From the NCBI GenBank assembly GCA_018402345.1, contig JAGYIV010000010.1:248001-312000 (forward strand): a stretch of 64,000 nucleotides of DNA, written 5' to 3'. Of the stretch, positions 36,820 to 47,020 are shown in pieces (positions within the stretch are counted from its first letter, which is position 1; each line of letters opens with the position of its first letter). A program made the position numbers and the translations under genes. Below the pieces are notes generated by a model. It made no database searches. It saw only the letters and a list, made by a program, of their open reading frames with translations, and was not told where the DNA came from. The DNA is from Terrimicrobiaceae bacterium (lineage in GTDB: Bacteria; Verrucomicrobiota; Verrucomicrobiia; Chthoniobacterales; Terrimicrobiaceae).

Positions 36820-38481
36820 ATGAAGGGAAGAATCCCGGTTGTCATCGCGCTGATCATATTGCCAGCGGGAGCATTCATCGGCGGGATGACTTTAGAGAAA
36901 AATTCCTCGCAAAAGCTGCTCAATTTGGATTTGGCGAAGGCATTTGGATTGCTGGAAAGCGATCTCGACTCTCTGCGCAGATATTCCGCAGACGCATCCA
37001 AACCCCTGCATGAAGATCCCGCAAACAAACCGCTTGTTCCTCTGACAGACAAACTCTCTGCCGTCGCAACGAAGGAGGAACTACAAGCCAGGTTGTTGAA
37101 AATTCGCTCTTCGATTCTTCTCGAGATTCAAAACAAATCCGTCCCCGCGAGATTCTTGCAGAACACATTGCACTCGGATCCATTCCGCGTTGAAAGCGGC
37201 CGATCTTTCCCTTGGGAAACGACCAATAGAGCCATTCCGCTAGGAATATCCCTTAAAAACCCGGGCCCTGAAACGATCACCCGTCTCAGAGTTCAATTGG
37301 ATGGAAAACAAACCCCTGTTTCGATCGCGGAAATCGTGGAAATCTGTGTCTCTGGAAAATCCGGTGCGGAGGAAAAGGCCCTCTCGCTCTGGAATTATGT
37401 TTCCGAAAATAGAATTCACGACTGGCCTGCTCACTCGGGCAAAGAGGCTTTCGACCCCGTTAAACTCATGTCGGTTTACGGGTATGGATTCTGCAGCCAT
37501 GCCGCGAAAGCGCTCGCCATTCTTGCACAACATGCTGGGCTAGAATCTCGAGTCCGCCATGCCAAAAGCCAGCATGTTGTATGTGAAATTCTCATAGATG
37601 GCCACTGGGCCATGTTCGATCCGGACGGCCAGGTTTTTTTCAGAACCGAGGATGGCAGAATCGCCTCAGTCGAGGACATTGCCAATAAACCCCGACTCAT
37701 TCTGTCCCGAAAAAGCCCGATTTACCCCAACTGGAAACTCCAGGACATTTTTACAAACCACGATTTCATCACCACTCCCCTTGAGAAATTTACACAACTC
37801 AGTCCGCACATCATTTTGCCAACGCTTCGACCAGGGGAGGAACTAGAGATTTCAAATCAAAAAAAAGGCCTCTTCTTTGCTTCCAGGTATCTTTAGGTTC
37901 CCAAAGAATATGCCAACGGAGCATGGCGATATCAGCCCATCTGGTCGGATCAGGAAAAAATCCCCGAAGGCCTGACCCTTGCCAATATCCGAATTGAATC
38001 CGAAGAAGGGAATCCATCCTTGATCATAAACGATCCCGAAGCCGAGACCTCAATAACCTGTTCTTTCGATCTCCCATACCCGGCTCTGCGAACAGAGGTT
38101 CAATGGGATTTCCCCACCGATCACTTGAAAGAATATTCTCCTAAAGTGATGGCCTCCCGCGATGGCCACACTTGGATCGATGCCAAACAAATTGAACGCG
38201 ATCATAAAACTATTCATAGCTTCAGCGACTTTCCAAATCGCCTATGTGGCGAGCCTGATTACAAATTCCGCTTAAAACTTATCATCCCCGGGGGCGCAGG
38301 ATTGATTGCATTCCCTGAATTCCGCATCACTCACGATCTGCAAATGGCACCTCGTTCACTTCCGATTCCAAACCACAATGGTGGCATCCTTCGCGCAACT
38401 TACGAACCTCCGGAGAACCAAAAGATCGAAATCACTCTGATCAACGAGACTGCTCAAACGCCGTTCCATGAATCGAAGTAG
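36820..38481 (+). pseudogene. Transglutaminase-like exported protein interrupted by one TAG
   Basis: From ATG 36820 an N-terminal signal/anchor (RIPVVIALIILPAGAFIGGM) precedes a transglutaminase-like domain with C225 (GYGFCSHAAKAL), H252 (KSQHVVCEILIDG) and D267 (AMFDPDGQ), the catalytic Cys-His-Asp triad. TAG at 37894-37896 (codon 359) interrupts the frame, which continues unbroken as VPKEYANGAWRYQPIW and on to 38481, giving 552 residues in all plus a beta-rich C-terminal part. The two halves share codon use. Such secreted enzymes may crosslink or cleave envelope proteins. The stop could derive from CAG. The gene is AT-richer than its neighbours. Confidence 0.75.
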
Positions 38482-39586
38482 CATCATCATTCCCGCCTTC
38501 AACGAGCGCGACAACATCCCGCTTGTTGTCGAGCGTCTTGAAAATCTCCTCCCCGGCGACAATTGGGAGATTGTTTTCGTCGATGATGACTCGAAAGACG
38601 GCTCGCTTGAGGTGTTGATGCGGTTGTCGCGGGAGAAGCGGCATGTGCGGTTTATCCGGCGGATCGGGCGGCGGGGACTGGCTTCTGCGTGTCTTGAAGG
38701 AATGGCATCGAGTGACGCGGATGTTTTTGCGGTCATGGACTGCGATCTGCAGCATGACGAGACGATCCTCCCGGCAATGCTCAGGGCTTTTGAGGATGAT
38801 CCGAGATTGGAACTTGTTGTCGGGAGCCGCTACACCGGCCAGGGTGGCGGGACGGGTGAGTGGTCGAAGTCACGCGTATTCGTCAGCCGCTTCGCCACGA
38901 AAATCGGCTCGATCGTTCGAAAAACCCCGCTCACCGATCCGATGAGCGGCTTTTTTGCCATCCGGCGCGAGCTTTTCGAGGAGACAGTGCGCTCGATGAC
39001 CGGCAAGGGGTTCAAAATCCTCCTCGATATTGTCCTCTCGGCCGGCCGACCGCTGCGTGTGCGCGAGTTTCCCTACGAGTTCCGCACCCGACAGCATGGC
39101 GAGAGCAAACTCGATATCGTCGTCGCTTTCGAATACCTCTACCTACTTGCAGACAAAATTTTCGGACGCTTTGTCCCGGTGCGCTTCGTTCTTTATGTCC
39201 TCGCCGGGTTGAGCGGCCTGGTGCTCCATGTGGGAGTCCTTGGCATCCTCCACCAAATACTCGCCACCCCCTTTGTCACCGCCCAAATCGCCGCCACGCT
39301 GACCGCAATGGTGTCGAATTTTCTGGTGAACAATTCCGTCACCTTCCGTCAGCAGCGCCTCAAGGGCAGCATCCTCCTGCCGGGCCTCCTTGCCTACATG
39401 ATCATCTGCGGCATCGGCGCGGTGGTGAATGTCCAGGCAGCCGAATATCTCTACGCAAACCAAATCCCCTGGTGGTTCGCCGGAACCGCCGGCGCGCTCG
39501 TGGGAGCGGTATGGAATTACGCGGTCTCGACGCAAATCGTCTGGACATGGCTGCCGGGAATCCTGCGACACTCCCGCAACGCCTGA
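38468..39586 (+). CDS. Dolichol-phosphate-mannose-synthase-like glycosyltransferase fused to GtrA
   Basis: The first ~245 residues are a GT-A glycosyltransferase of family 2 (SIIIPAFNERDNIPLVVERL, DDDSKDGS, then VMDCDLQHDE and the DPMSGFFAIRRELF block), which transfers a sugar from a nucleotide donor to a polyprenyl phosphate. The C-terminal ~125 residues form a four-helix GtrA domain (FVLYVLAGLSGLVLHVGVLG; MVSNFLVNNSVTF), thought to flip or carry the lipid-linked sugar. The fusion links synthesis and membrane movement. The start overlaps the end of the transglutaminase-like gene by 14 bases. Confidence 0.93.
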   Translation: MNRSSIIIPAFNERDNIPLVVERLENLLPGDNWEIVFVDDDSKDGSLEVLMRLSREKRHVRFIRRIGRRGLASACLEGMASSDADVFAVMDCDLQHDETILPAMLRAFEDDPRLELVVGSRYTGQGGGTGEWSKSRVFVSRFATKIGSIVRKTPLTDPMSGFFAIRRELFEETVRSMTGKGFKILLDIVLSAGRPLRVREFPYEFRTRQHGESKLDIVVAFEYLYLLADKIFGRFVPVRFVLYVLAGLSGLVLHVGVLGILHQILATPFVTAQIAATLTAMVSNFLVNNSVTFRQQRLKGSILLPGLLAYMIICGIGAVVNVQAAEYLYANQIPWWFAGTAGALVGAVWNYAVSTQIVWTWLPGILRHSRNA

Positions 39587-39589
39587 CTC

Positions 39590-40684
39590 ATGGATTTCAT
39601 CGATCTCAAAACCCAATACAAAAAATTCCAGCCTGATATCCTGGCACGCATCACTTCCGTTCTTGAACACGGCCGCTTCATCATGGGCCCCGAGATCGAG
39701 GAACTCGAAGCCACCCTTGCCGATTACCTCTCCTGCAAGCACGCGATCACCGTGGCCAGTGGCACTGACAGCCTCGAGATCGCCCTCCGCGCCCTTGATA
39801 TCGGCCCCGGCGACGAGGTGCTCACCGTTCCCTTCACCTGGATCAGCACTGCGGAAGTTATCCTGCAAGTCGGCGCGAAACCTGTCTTCGTGGATATCGA
39901 CCCGTTGGATTTCAATATCGCTGTGAACCGTATCGAGGCTGCGATCACTCCGGCCACCAAAGCCCTCCTCCCCGTGAGCCTCTTTGGTCAAATGCCGGAC
40001 TACGACGCCATCAATGCCATCGCAGAAAGGCACGGCGTCACTGTCATCGAAGATGCCGCCCAGAGCTTCGGCGCGACGCGCCACGGTCGCAAAAGCGGCA
40101 ATGTCACCACGATCGCCAGCACGAGCTTCTACCCCGCCAAACCCCTCGGATGCTACGGCGAGGGCGGCGCGCTCTTCACAAACGACGACGAACTCGCGAC
40201 AAAAATGCGCGCCATCCGCACCCACGGCGGCATCCGCCGCCACTTCCATGACCTCGTCGGAATGAACGGCCGCTTCGACACGCTCCAAGCCGCCATCATG
40301 CTCGCAAAATGGCCTGGCTTCGCCGAAGAAGTCGAAGCCCGCAACAGCATCGGAGCCCGCTACACCGAGGCCCTCCGCGACGTGTGCGAAACCCCCGCCG
40401 TGCGCGAGGGAAACACCCACGTCTACGCCCAATACACCATCCGCGTGCCCGACCGCGACACCCTGGCCGAGACACTCAAAGCCGATGGCATCCCGACCGC
40501 CGTCTACTACCCGAAATGCCTGCACGAGCAACCCGTCTTCGATCCTCTCGGGTATGCCTACGGCGATTTTCCGGAATCCGAAGCCGCCTCGCGGGAAGTC
40601 CTCAGCCTCCCCCTGAACCCCTATTTAAGCCAATCCGACCAAGACCGCGTCATCGCCGCCGTGCGAAAAGCTCTGGGGAGGTAA
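39590..40684 (+). CDS. DegT/DnrJ/EryC1 family sugar aminotransferase
   Basis: The 364-residue PLP enzyme transfers an amino group to a keto-sugar nucleotide for surface glycans. It begins with the classical FIDLKTQYKKFQPDILARI. PLP binding is shown by ASGTDSLEIALRALDIGPGD, VIEDAAQSFGATRHGRKSG, and the Schiff-base lysine in STSFYPAKPLGCYGEGGAL. The final YYPKCLHEQPVFDPLGY block is also diagnostic. It follows GT2-GtrA by 3 bases and so belongs to the same operon. Its exact sugar substrate is not determined. Confidence 0.95.
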   Translation: MDFIDLKTQYKKFQPDILARITSVLEHGRFIMGPEIEELEATLADYLSCKHAITVASGTDSLEIALRALDIGPGDEVLTVPFTWISTAEVILQVGAKPVFVDIDPLDFNIAVNRIEAAITPATKALLPVSLFGQMPDYDAINAIAERHGVTVIEDAAQSFGATRHGRKSGNVTTIASTSFYPAKPLGCYGEGGALFTNDDELATKMRAIRTHGGIRRHFHDLVGMNGRFDTLQAAIMLAKWPGFAEEVEARNSIGARYTEALRDVCETPAVREGNTHVYAQYTIRVPDRDTLAETLKADGIPTAVYYPKCLHEQPVFDPLGYAYGDFPESEAASREVLSLPLNPYLSQSDQDRVIAAVRKALGR

Positions 40685-40718
40685 TTTCGGATTGAGGATT
40701 CATCGCGGAGATTTTTAT

Positions 40719-41012
40719 TCATGCCGCAACACGACCGTATTGTCGTGCAAAGAATTTCTCCAAGGCCTTTCGCGCCAGGCCGGGCATCTCTTTCGCGCCT
40801 GTCAGCAAACCTTCCACGCTCAGATCACAATCCAATTCCTCCCAATGTAGCGAGCGGTCATAAACTTCCATCGCCTGACGCTCTTTCTCTGTTGCCAAAA
40901 GGAGTGTTGGCACATGCTCCAATGGCATCAAAACTGTTATCCCCGAGTCCAGTTTCACCTTGAGCTGGGAAGATGTTATTTCGGCTTCAAGAATTTTGGG
41001 AGGCGGATTCAT
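40719..41012 (-). CDS. DUF2442 domain protein
   Basis: A 97-residue protein (MNPPPKILEAEITSSQLKVK, then LDSGITVLMPLEHVPTLLLA) with the DUF2442 pattern. These small proteins often lie with toxin-antitoxin genes and are suspected antitoxins, but no activity is proven. It follows the ParE-like toxin by 11 bases on the same strand. The reading ends in FFARQYGRVAA; a small inverted repeat (CACGAC...GTCGTG at 40730-40747) sits across its 3' end. Confidence 0.75.
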   Translation of the reverse strand: MNPPPKILEAEITSSQLKVKLDSGITVLMPLEHVPTLLLATEKERQAMEVYDRSLHWEELDCDLSVEGLLTGAKEMPGLARKALEKFFARQYGRVAA

Positions 41013-41023
41013 AGTGCGTCTTC

Positions 41024-41338
41024 TCAAGCATCAGATGGGGATCGTCCTTTCAACTTTTTGCGAATCCAAGCGGGATTTCTGCGTAGGTCGAGAATGGCGA
41101 ACACCTCAGTAGCAGCGGGAGTTTCGCGGTAGTAGATTCCAAAAGGAAACCTCTCCGAGAGCAGGCGATGAAATCCAAAATGTTTGGAATGAATCCCATG
41201 AAAAAGCCCCAAGCTTTCCATGTCGGACAAAATTGTATCTTCAAAATAGGCTCCAATGCCAATTTCTTGCAGGTCGTAAAATTCGCGCCCGCACTCGATG
41301 TCCTCGGCAGCTTCCTCGAGAACAACGATTTTCCTCAT
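41024..41338 (-). CDS. ParE/RelE-type toxin
   Basis: The 104-residue product matches the ParE branch of the RelE fold: RKIVVLEEAAEDIECGREFY at the N-terminus and FPFGIYYRETPAATEVFAIL then DLRRNPAWI at the C-terminus, the usual ending of this group. ParE proteins inhibit gyrase; RelE relatives cut mRNA, and the sequence does not settle which applies. The ATG overlaps the upstream antitoxin stop by four bases. Confidence 0.82.
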   Translation of the reverse strand: MRKIVVLEEAAEDIECGREFYDLQEIGIGAYFEDTILSDMESLGLFHGIHSKHFGFHRLLSERFPFGIYYRETPAATEVFAILDLRRNPAWIRKKLKGRSPSDA

Positions 41339-41553
41339 GCTTGTTTTGAGGCCAATCGGGTCTTGAGTTCGGAGAGACTGAGAAATTTCCCTTCGCCGGC
41401 TTCCACTTTTGCCAGTCGCTCGGTGAGGACGTCACCATGCCAGTCAGGTGACGGAACCTCATGCTCCGAATCCGAGAAGGATTTCCATAGGAGTTCCATC
41501 GTCTGCAAGCGCTGCGTCGGACTCATGCTTCTGATTTCGGATTCTGCTAACAT
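41335..41553 (-). CDS. Addiction-module antitoxin of the short unstable type
   Basis: A 72-residue protein with the pattern EIRSMSPTQRLQTMELLWKS, the helical opening of antitoxins that pair with ParE/RelE-like toxins, then VPSPDWHGDVLTERLAKVEA and a charged tail. It has no clear DNA-binding domain of its own. It overlaps the toxin gene by four bases, and with DUF2442 forms a three-gene island between the glycan genes and acnA. Confidence 0.8.
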   Translation of the reverse strand: MLAESEIRSMSPTQRLQTMELLWKSFSDSEHEVPSPDWHGDVLTERLAKVEAGEGKFLSLSELKTRLASKQA

Positions 41554-41562
41554 GGCATGAAC

Positions 41563-44355
41563 CTAGTTAGCCTCGGCAATCAACTGCCTCAACACAAACG
41601 GCAGAATCCCGCCGTGGCGGTAGTAATCCACCTCGATCGGGGTATCGATGCGGAGTTTGACCGTTTGCTCGACCTTGGAGCCATCCTTCCGAGTGATGGT
41701 CAACGTGAGGTCTTGGCGGGGTTGGACGCTGTCGCTCAGGCCGGTGATGTCGTAGGTCTCGGTGCCGTCGAGGTCCAGCGTTTGGGCGGTGACACCTTCG
41801 GGGAATTGGAGCGGAAGCACGCCCATGCCAACGAGGTTCGAGCGGTGGATGCGTTCAAAGCTTTGGGCGACGACGGCTTTGACACCGAGGAGGCGGGTGC
41901 CTTTGGCGGCCCAGTCGCGGCTGGAGCCGGTGCCGTATTCCTGACCGGCAAAGACGATGAGCGGAGTGCCAGCAGCCTGGTATTTCATGCAGGCATCGTA
42001 GATGCTCATTTGCTCACCAGTGGGCTGGTGGATCGTGAGGCCACCTTCCACGCGGGTGCCGTCAGCCTTGGCGGGGATCATGAGGTTTTTGATACGGACA
42101 TTCGCAAAGGTGCCGCGGGTCATGACGCGGTCGTTGCCGCGGCGGCTGCCGTAGCTGTTGAAATCAACGGCCTCGATACCGTTTTCGACGAGGTATTTTC
42201 CAGCGGGCGAGCTGGCTTTGATCGCACCGGCAGGCGAGATGTGGTCGGTCGTGACACTGTCACCGAAGATGCCCATGGGGCGCGCGCCGGTGATGTCGGC
42301 GATTGTGCCGGCTTCCATGCCGAAGTTCTCGAAGAACGGCGGCTCTTGGATGTAGGTGCTCTTGCTGTCCCACTCGTAGATCTGGCCAATGCTCGAGGGC
42401 ACTTCGTTCCACTTGGGGTTTTGGTCCGCAAAGCCGGTGTAGAGTTTTTTGAAAATCTCGGGTTTGAGCGCTGCCTGCATTTCGTTGCGGATTTCCTCGA
42501 GGCTGGGCCAGATGTCCTTCAGGAAAACATCCACGCCGGCGCTGTCCTTAGCGATCGGTTCGGTGGTGAGGTCGATATCCACCCTCCCGGCGAGCGCGTA
42601 GGCGACGACAAGCGGGGGCGACATGAGGAAGTTGGCGCGGATGTTTTGGTGAATGCGGGCCTCGAAGTTGCGGTTGCCCGAGAGGACAGCGGCAGTGACG
42701 AGGTCGTTCTCCACAATGGCGCTTTCGATCTCGGGGGCGAGCGGGCCGGAGTTGCCGATGCAGGTCGTGCAGCCGTAGCCGACGATCTGGAAACCGAGCT
42801 GGTCGAGGTAAGGCTGGAGGCCGGTGGTCTCAAGATAATCCTTCACCACGCGGGAACCCGGTGCGAGGGAGGTCTTGACGGCGGGATCGACGCGGAGGCC
42901 GCGGCTGGCGGCTTTTTTCGCGAGAAGGCCCGCGCCGATCATCACGCTCGGGTTGCTGGTGTTTGTGCAACTCGTGATGGCGGCGATGAGCACCGAGCCG
43001 TTGCGGAGGTGGAGGTCGCCTTTGGCGTGGGCGCCAGTGATGGCATCCGGCGTCGGACGGTCATTAACCATTTCGGCCTCGTCGGCGCTTTGCGATCCGT
43101 TGCGTTTCACTGGAGCAGACTTCACGAGGGCATCGTGGTTTTTTCCATAGCCCCCGTCGGCAACCGGCTTGGTGAGCAGGTTCGTGAAGGTGGATTTCAG
43201 GTCGGGGACATTGATACGGTCCTGCGGGCGCTTTGGACCAGCAACGCCGGGCTGCACGGTGGAGAGATCGAGCTCGATATCCACGCTGTATTCGATATCG
43301 CCTTTTTTCGGCATGCCAAAAAGGTTCTGGGCCTTGAAGTAGTTCTCGAACGCGCGGCACTGCTCATCGGTGCGGCCTGTGGCGGCAAGGTAGTTGACCG
43401 ATTCGCCATCGACGGGAAAAAATCCCATCGTCGCACCGTATTCGGGAGCCATGTTCGCGATGGTCGCTCGGTCGGTGAGCGGCAGGCTCGCGGCGCCTTC
43501 ACCGTAGAACTCGACAAATTTGCCAACGACCTTCGCGGCGCGGAGGAGTTGGGTGACATGGAGAGCCAGGTCGGTCGCCGTCACGCCCTCGCGCAGGCGA
43601 CCGATCAGGTGGACACCGACGACTTCAGGCGTGAGGAAATAGACAGGTTGGCCGAGCATTCCGGCCTCGGCTTCGATGCCGCCCACGCCCCAGCCGACAA
43701 CACCAAGACCATTGATCATGGTGGTGTGCGAATCGGTGCCGACGAGTGTGTCGGGGTAGTAGAGGTCGCCGGCGTTGAGCACGCCCTTCGCGAGATACTC
43801 GAGGTTCACCTGGTGGACGATGCCGATACCGGGAGGCACGACGCCGAAAGTTTTGAAGGCCTGCTGGCCCCATTTGAGGAACTGATAGCGCTCGCGGTTG
43901 CGCTTGAATTCCATGTCGAGATTGAGTTGGAGCGCCTGGGCGGAGCCGTAGAAATCCACCTGCACCGAGTGGTCCACGACGAGATCGACAGGCACGAGCG
44001 GCTCGATAATGGCGGGATTCGAGCCGAGGTGTTTCACCGCGCTGCGCATGGCGGCGAGGTCCACCAAAAGCGGCACGCCGGTGAAGTCCTGCAGCACAAT
44101 GCGGGCAACAACAAACGGAATCTCTTCGGGCGCGGGGGCCTTGGCGTTCCAGTTCGCGAGCGTCTCGACATCGCGGGCCTGGACTTTTTTCCCGTCGCAG
44201 TTGCGTAGGACGGATTCAAGAACGATGCGAATGCTGATGGGAAGTTTGGAAATCTTGCCGATGCCAGCCTCCTCGAGGGCGGGAAGCGAGTGGAGGTGGC
44301 CGGTTTTTCCGTTGCCGAGGTCAAACGGACGCAGGGTGTTGAAGGGTGCGCTCAT
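41563..44355 (-). CDS. acnA: Aconitate hydratase A
   Basis: AcnA interconverts citrate and isocitrate in the TCA cycle with a [4Fe-4S] cluster. The 930-residue protein is the full AcnA/IRP1-type length. Cluster cysteines occur in [20 protein letters not shown] and [10 protein letters not shown]. Other family blocks are [40 protein letters not shown] and [20 protein letters not shown]. The start [20 protein letters not shown] is conserved. It is probably monocistronic; 70 bases separate it from trkA. Confidence 0.97.
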   Translation of the reverse strand: MSAPFNTLRPFDLGNGKTGHLHSLPALEEAGIGKISKLPISIRIVLESVLRNCDGKKVQARDVETLANWNAKAPAPEEIPFVVARIVLQDFTGVPLLVDLAAMRSAVKHLGSNPAIIEPLVPVDLVVDHSVQVDFYGSAQALQLNLDMEFKRNRERYQFLKWGQQAFKTFGVVPPGIGIVHQVNLEYLAKGVLNAGDLYYPDTLVGTDSHTTMINGLGVVGWGVGGIEAEAGMLGQPVYFLTPEVVGVHLIGRLREGVTATDLALHVTQLLRAAKVVGKFVEFYGEGAASLPLTDRATIANMAPEYGATMGFFPVDGESVNYLAATGRTDEQCRAFENYFKAQNLFGMPKKGDIEYSVDIELDLSTVQPGVAGPKRPQDRINVPDLKSTFTNLLTKPVADGGYGKNHDALVKSAPVKRNGSQSADEAEMVNDRPTPDAITGAHAKGDLHLRNGSVLIAAITSCTNTSNPSVMIGAGLLAKKAASRGLRVDPAVKTSLAPGSRVVKDYLETTGLQPYLDQLGFQIVGYGCTTCIGNSGPLAPEIESAIVENDLVTAAVLSGNRNFEARIHQNIRANFLMSPPLVVAYALAGRVDIDLTTEPIAKDSAGVDVFLKDIWPSLEEIRNEMQAALKPEIFKKLYTGFADQNPKWNEVPSSIGQIYEWDSKSTYIQEPPFFENFGMEAGTIADITGARPMGIFGDSVTTDHISPAGAIKASSPAGKYLVENGIEAVDFNSYGSRRGNDRVMTRGTFANVRIKNLMIPAKADGTRVEGGLTIHQPTGEQMSIYDACMKYQAAGTPLIVFAGQEYGTGSSRDWAAKGTRLLGVKAVVAQSFERIHRSNLVGMGVLPLQFPEGVTAQTLDLDGTETYDITGLSDSVQPRQDLTLTITRKDGSKVEQTVKLRIDTPIEVDYYRHGGILPFVLRQLIAEAN

Positions 44356-44425
44356 AAATGCGCGCTCGTTAAATCAAATTTCCCCGCCGCTCGGCAATGC
44401 ATCATTGCAGCGCGAATGCTGAAAT

Positions 44426-45106
44426 TTATTCGGTTTGCGCCATGAAGTTGGCGATATCGAGCACGCTGCCTGAAAACGCCATGATCTCGCCGGCCTTCAG
44501 CTTTTGATCCGGCGAAGGAACAGCATTGAAGGATTTGATCACCGTCGATCCGTCCTCGGCGGTTTCCACGGTCTTCGTGGCGATGAGGTTGATGCGGTAT
44601 TTGCGGCGCAAGTCGAGTTCCTGGATCGTCTTTCCAACGATCGCGGCGGGCACGGCAATTTCCACAATGCTGAACCCGTCGGCCAACTCGAAATAATTCG
44701 TCATGTCCCGGATCAGCAAACGCTGCACGATCCAACGCGCCGCCTCCTCCTCGGGATTGAACACATCATGCGCGCCAACGGCCTTCAGCACCTTGATGTG
44801 GTCCGGCGACGTGGCCCGGGCGACGATGCGAGGGATACCATGTTGGCGCGCATGGACGACCAACAGCACCTGTGCCTCGAAATTCCCGGAGATACCCGCG
44901 ATCAGCACATCCACATCCCCGATGCCATGCGTTTGGAGAAGCTTGCTGTGGCTTCCATCCATGCAAATCGCGAGCGACACCTGATCCTTCACCGCATCGA
45001 CACGCTCCATGTCGATATCCACCGCGATGACCTCCGCGCCCCGCTTTGCGAGGCCGAGGGCGGTGGAGGTTCCGAATTCGCCGAGTCCGACAACTGTGTA
45101 TTTCAT
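44426..45106 (-). CDS. trkA: Potassium uptake regulator TrkA/KtrA
   Basis: A 226-residue gating protein that binds NAD(H)/ATP and controls the membrane subunit encoded upstream. The RCK N-domain starts KYTVVGLGEFGTSTALGLAK and binds nucleotide with a GxGxxG motif and a D at IAVDIDMERVD. The RCK C-domain (FSIVEIAVPAAIVGKTIQEL) follows. The size matches single-unit KtrA-type proteins rather than the duplicated E. coli TrkA. It begins 21 bases after the trkH stop. Confidence 0.93.
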   Translation of the reverse strand: MKYTVVGLGEFGTSTALGLAKRGAEVIAVDIDMERVDAVKDQVSLAICMDGSHSKLLQTHGIGDVDVLIAGISGNFEAQVLLVVHARQHGIPRIVARATSPDHIKVLKAVGAHDVFNPEEEAARWIVQRLLIRDMTNYFELADGFSIVEIAVPAAIVGKTIQELDLRRKYRINLIATKTVETAEDGSTVIKSFNAVPSPDQKLKAGEIMAFSGSVLDIANFMAQTE

Positions 45107-45127
45107 GGATTTTTGTGTGATTGGCCC

Positions 45128-46921
45128 CTAACCGACCACGACCTCCTCTTCGGGAAACTCGTAGTTCGCGGCTCGGGTGGATTGAAAGACGGAAAGCACC
45201 ATGGCGATCGGCCCGATGCGGCCGACAAACATCAGGACGCAGAGCACAATTTTCCCTCCAGTGCCGACTTGGGGAGTCACCCCCGTGCTCAGCCCCACCG
45301 TGCTCAATGCCGAAAAACACTCGAAAAAGACGTCCCTCATGGCGAACTCCGGATGGAACCACGCCAGCGCCATCATGCCGAAAATCGCCGACGCCATGTA
45401 GAGCAGAAACACATTCAACGCCGAAAAGACCACACGCGCCGGAACCGAGCGGCCGAACGCCTCGATGCGTTTCGCGCCGGTGACCAGCGCCCTCAGGCCC
45501 AGCAAAAGCACTGCGAAGGTGACTGTCTTGGTTCCCCCCGCCGTGGTCACGGGACACCCGCCCACCACCATAAGGAAGGCGAGGAAAATGAGCGTGGCAT
45601 TTTGAAACTCACCCACCGGAAGCGTATTGAAGCCCGCCGTGCGACTGGAGACTGATTGGAAGAGCGACGCGGTGAATGCCTCGCCGGGCCCCAACCCCCG
45701 CAGCACCCCGCCGGCCTCGAAAACCCAGAATCCCGCCAGTCCGCACCCCAGCAACACGCCGGTCATGATCAATGACAAGCGCGACTGGTTGCTCAGACGA
45801 AAGACCCTGAACATCCCCCGCCTCGCCGACCGACCGGGCAGAAGCTTGGTCCTCCCCCGCCAGATCAACGCGAGCAATTCTGGAATCACCAGAAACCCCA
45901 ACCCGCCGAGCACAACAAGCACCATGATCGTCCAAACCGCGCCGGGATTGCCCGAAAGCGACTCCATGCTGTCCGACTGAAGCGAGAAGCCTGCATTGCA
46001 AAACGCCGAGATGGAGTGAAACACCGCCCACTCGAGACGCTCAAGCCGCGTCCCACCCGTCTCGACTAAGACAAACAAAAGCACCGCCCCCACCGCCTCC
46101 ACCGCAAGAGTGATCGACACAATCCCAAGAATCCGCCGCCGCAGATCCCCAAGCGCCGGCGCGTTCACCAACTGACGGAAAGCCACCATCTGCGACACCG
46201 GCAGGGTTTTTTTTGAAAAACTCGACAGCAACGCAACAAACGTCGCGATCCCAAGACCGCCAATCTGGATCAATCCCATAACGATCACCTGCCCGAGCGG
46301 AGAAAACTCGCTGCCAAGATCCCGCACGGAGAGGCCGGTCACACAAGTCGCGCTTGTCGCGGTGAACACCGCATCCGCGAGCGAAAGGGGGCGCACGCCA
46401 TCAGCCATGGCATTTGGCAACAGCAACAGAAGCGCACCCGCCGCAATAATCCCGAGAAACGATCCGGCCAGCAGGATCTCGGCGCGCAGCCCGTGGGATA
46501 GCAACCACTCGCCGGCGCGCAGCAACTGAAGCAGCACACACCCGAAGAGAAAAACCCTCACAAGCCACACCCCCAATTGACCGACCTGTCCAGGCAGTTC
46601 CTCTGCGACAATCCGCTGAAACGCCTGCGGCATGAACACCAGAAACACCAAAGCCAACAACCCTGTCGACAAAAGCAACCACTCGGCCCGGCGGTAGCGC
46701 ACCGCCTCCCCGGGCTTGGAAGCAAGCACCAACTACACCAACCACAAGGCGACAAACAGCAATGCCACCACCACCTCCACCCACTTCAGACGCACCGCCA
46801 ACCAAGCAGGAATCTCGAACCCACCGGCGGCCACAAGCAATGCAGAGGCAAGAATCGCCAACAGGGCACCCGCCCTGTCACGTAGAACTTCATGCGGTGC
46901 CGCCAATGCGGTGGTTTTCAT
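45128..46921 (-). pseudogene. trkH: Potassium uptake channel subunit TrkH/KtrB, with one TAG near the N-terminus
   Basis: The membrane subunit of a Trk/Ktr potassium system. Selectivity-filter motifs are visible (TSATCVTGLSVRDLGSEFSP; FNTLPVGEF; CFSALSTVGLSTGVTPQVGT). From ATG 46921 the frame runs through two predicted helices to a TAG at 46733-46735 (codon 63), then continues without shift as LVLASKPGEAVRYRRAEWLL to the normal stop, for a full length of 596 residues plus the stop codon. The sequence before the TAG (VALLFVALWLV) fits the next helix, so a Gln codon (CAG) is the likely original. A shorter protein starting after the TAG would lack two helices. Confidence 0.85.
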
Positions 46922-47020
46922 CAACTCATCGAGAATCGCCGAGACCCGCCGCCGGACTCCAGCCAAATTTCACCTCCTCGAAGTCGAATCAGTGCCCCAT
47001 GCGCGGCATGACCTCCGGCA

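Noticed and set aside
44356-44425. Hairpin GCAATG-CAT-CATTGC between acnA and trkA as a terminator
   Set aside because: The stem is only six base pairs and has no T-tract on either strand.
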